Origin: an uncultured Blautia sp.
GTDB taxonomy: Bacteria; Bacillota; Clostridia; Lachnospirales; Lachnospiraceae
DNA length: 15,993 nt
Assembly: GCA_900539525.1 (NCBI GenBank)
Contig: UQCM01000064.1
Location: 1 to 15,993 of the forward strand
Direction of reading: 5' to 3'
Within the stretch, counting starts at the first letter, position 1. Every line of letters starts with the position of its first letter. This document shows, piece by piece, positions 14,315 to 15,993 of the stretch. The translations under genes and the position numbers were made by a program. The notes below the pieces were generated by a model. That model had not been told where the DNA came from. It did no database searches and saw nothing but the letters and a program-made list of their open reading frames with translations.

Positions 14315-14998
14315 ATGAATACAAAAGAGATGATACATCCGGTTGACCGCTACAGGGATCAGCTGGGAAAATGGCAGCTCCGGTTTCAGGAGGAGGGGCG
14401 TGCAATTGTGGAAAAACATCACCGATATCCGATCTGTGAGGGGAGATATCTCCAGATCATTTATTTCTATAAAAAATACCTGTTGGATCTGCAGACAGGA
14501 AAGCTTCTGGAGGAAGATAAAAGTCCGTGCATCCAAAGTGAGATGTCTCAGATGATGATCTACAGTCACCTGCTTTATCTGCAAAAGGGTGCATATGCTT
14601 CCGGACATGTGGTGTCTTATGAAGAAATCAAAGGAAACAGCCATGTCTCCGGCTGGGCCGGAAAGATCCGGGATCGAATGAGTGAGCTGAAAAAAGCACT
14701 GGAAACGGAGCCGGAGAAAGTGAAAGCGGCTGTCGTCGGGCTAGGGGGAGAACTGTGGAACAGGGGTGATGTAAGCTTTACACTGGAAGCTTTTGAAGAT
14801 GTTAGATTCTACTATGTATTCTGGAAGGGAGATGAGGAATTCCCTTCCGATCTGCGAATCCTTTATGATGAGAATGTGATGCAGTTCATGCATCAGGAGA
14901 GCGTCGTGATCCTTGGTGAGCTGGGGATGAAAGAAGTGATGAGTCAGATAAAGACTTCCGCTTTGCTACACTCACAGAAAACACCTCGAACTGTCTGA
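14315..14998 (+). CDS. DUF3786 domain protein
   Basis: A 227-residue soluble protein. The C-terminal third contains YVFWKGDEEFPSDLRILYDE (168-187), the characteristic W-x-GDEEFP...ILxD segment of DUF3786, preceded by VVGLGGELW (141-149). The N-terminal ~135 residues include LLYLQKGAYASGHVVSYEEI. DUF3786 proteins are common in anaerobes and their function is unknown; I see no cysteine cluster here. ATG 14315 follows AAGGAG (14303-14308) by 6 nt. The MITE copy 2 insertion separated the gene from its original upstream region, leaving about 30 bp including the ribosome binding site. No clear terminator follows it. Confidence 0.75.
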   Translation: MNTKEMIHPVDRYRDQLGKWQLRFQEEGRAIVEKHHRYPICEGRYLQIIYFYKKYLLDLQTGKLLEEDKSPCIQSEMSQMMIYSHLLYLQKGAYASGHVVSYEEIKGNSHVSGWAGKIRDRMSELKKALETEPEKVKAAVVGLGGELWNRGDVSFTLEAFEDVRFYYVFWKGDEEFPSDLRILYDENVMQFMHQESVVILGELGMKEVMSQIKTSALLHSQKTPRTV

Positions 14999-15052
14999 TA
15001 TGTAAATAGTGACTAAATATTCATGCAATTTAGATAAAAATTTTTGAAAATA

Positions 15053-15082
15053 TTGACAACTCCTATGGAAATATACTAAAAT
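15053..15082 (+). promoter_or_regulatory. Promoter of the sirtuin gene
   Basis: TTGACA (15053-15058) and TAAAAT (15077-15082), one base off TATAAT, with an 18-bp spacer in an AT-rich stretch. The predicted start near 15089 gives a short leader before the ATG at 15116. Confidence 0.65.
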
Positions 15083-15115
15083 AGAGAAAAGTAAAAACGA
15101 AACGGGGTGTCACAA

Positions 15116-15859
15116 ATGAAAGAAATGGAAATACTGAAAAAAGCGTTAAATGAGAGCAAATATACAGTTGTCCTTGGCAGCAGCGGTCTTATGGAAGAAT
15201 CAGGAAGACCGAGCATGCGTAAACAGTCGCGAGCATATGAGATTGAGAAAAAGTACGGCTATTCTCCAGAGGATATATTCAGTGCCGCATTTTTCTCTAC
15301 TCGTCCGGAAGTGTTTTTTGATTTTTACAGAGCAGAGGTACTGCCGGGTGAACTGAAGCCGGGAAAGTCTTTTGAGTATCTGAAGGAGCTGGAGGAACGT
15401 AATCTGATACAGCTGATCATCACGAACAATGCCTGCAATTTCTACAATCGGGTAGGGTGTAAAAATGTACTTCCGCTGCATGGAGATGTGGAAGACAATG
15501 TCTGTATCGGATGTGGAAAAAAATTTTCTGCGGAGTATATCGCAAACAGTAAAGGAATCCCGGCCTGCGATGTTTGTGGAAAGCTGATCCGTCCGAAGGT
15601 TGTGATGTTCGGGGAGATGGTAGATAACCGCAAGATGACGAGAGCCATTAACGAAATCAGTAAAGCGGAGCTTCTTATTGTTATCGGAACTGATCTGTCC
15701 AGTCCGATCGCTGAGAGATATGTGAGATATTTTGATGGCAGGAAGCTGGTGGTTATTACCCCGGAAGGAAGCTATAAGGACAAGGTTGCTGATCTGGCGA
15801 TCCATCAACCGATTGAGCAGGTACTGAAAGAGCTGGTGGAGAGCTGCACGGCCAGATAG
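15116..15859 (+). CDS. Divergent Sir2 family protein (sirtuin-like)
   Basis: A 247-residue protein with the Sir2 layout. The zinc ribbon is complete (C130-x2-C133 and C151-x2-C154) and the catalytic histidine is kept at H122 in LPLHGD; RPKVVMFGE and VIGTDLSSP match the later strands. The NAD pocket is altered: the usual GAGxSxxSGIPxFR start reads GSSGLMEESGRPSMR (21-35), and the TQNID segment reads TNNAC (103-107). NAD-dependent deacylase activity is thus uncertain; other sirtuin-fold reactions (ADP-ribosyl transfer, NAD hydrolysis) or NAD sensing are possible. ATG 15116 has GGGGTG at 15104-15109; an in-frame GTG at 15107 overlaps that site. It has its own promoter, and no macrodomain or acetyl-CoA synthetase gene is adjacent within the window. 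Confidence 0.88.
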   Translation: MKEMEILKKALNESKYTVVLGSSGLMEESGRPSMRKQSRAYEIEKKYGYSPEDIFSAAFFSTRPEVFFDFYRAEVLPGELKPGKSFEYLKELEERNLIQLIITNNACNFYNRVGCKNVLPLHGDVEDNVCIGCGKKFSAEYIANSKGIPACDVCGKLIRPKVVMFGEMVDNRKMTRAINEISKAELLIVIGTDLSSPIAERYVRYFDGRKLVVITPEGSYKDKVADLAIHQPIEQVLKELVESCTAR

Positions 15860-15886
15860 GTTTCCGGCCGCTGTTCCCTCTGTGGC

Positions 15887-15908
15887 CCGGCTGTGATCTA
15901 TCAGCCGG
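15887..15908 (+). terminator. Possible terminator after the sirtuin gene
   Basis: CCGGCTG (15887-15893) pairs perfectly with CAGCCGG (15902-15908) around an 8-nt loop. Only TTTG follows, a weak U-tract, so efficiency is doubtful. Confidence 0.5.
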
Positions 15909-15993
15909 TTTGACATGATGTGAATAAGGAATGTTTTTCTGTCAAGCATTTTTGAAAATGTCCCAAAATAAGTGAAACATTAGCCCCGTCAAT

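Noticed and set aside
15949..15964. GCATTTTTGAAAATGT palindrome as an operator of the next gene
   Set aside because: AT-rich short palindrome with no gene in the window downstream to support it.

Overview
The window looks like the chromosome of an anaerobic Firmicute of the class Clostridia, most likely a gut Lachnospiraceae. The evidence is a T-box-controlled valS, strong AGGAGG ribosome binding sites, a flavodiiron protein, an EpsC-type serine acetyltransferase, DUF3784, SdpI and DUF3786 proteins, a LysM-GH18 protein of the spore-hydrolase type, and a divergent Sir2. This placement is inferred from gene content; no rRNA or other taxonomic marker is present.

Layout. Positions 1-1325 look accessory. 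They hold the right end of an IS200/IS605-type element with the last codons of a tnpB-like gene, a structured RNA with its own promoter and terminator (about 174-353), an AT-rich gene that resembles the PBECR4 nuclease-like family (399-1253), and a truncated MITE end (about 1268-1325). From 1365 the housekeeping chromosome resumes: a promoter, a T-box leader and valS, then cysE/epsC and a flavodiiron protein (fprA) closed by a hairpin terminator at 6751-6810. Positions 6926-10397 encode a MoxR-type AAA+ ATPase followed by a VWA protein with an HExxH motif, a pair built like NorQ/NorD, CbbQ/CbbO and CobS/CobT but without an obvious client enzyme beside it. Then come a GNAT acetyltransferase, two membrane proteins (DUF3784 plus PH-like domain, and SdpI family), a LysM-GH18 hydrolase, a convergent small conserved protein, a DUF3786 protein and a divergent sirtuin.

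The best-supported unusual feature is a 153-bp MITE present in two nearly identical full copies (10437-10589 and 14132-14284) in opposite orientation. Both have near-perfect 16-bp terminal inverted repeats starting GTAAC and each is flanked by its own perfect 8-bp target duplication (AAAATATC and GTTGAGTG). The GTAA tip and 8-bp duplication suggest mobilisation by an IS66-family transposase. The interior folds into three consecutive hairpins. A third, truncated copy lies just upstream of the valS promoter.

The most speculative but testable ideas are that the structured RNA at 174-353 and the PBECR4-like gene after it form a functional unit, and that the AAA+/VWA-HExxH pair is an uncharacterised chaperone or metal-insertion system.
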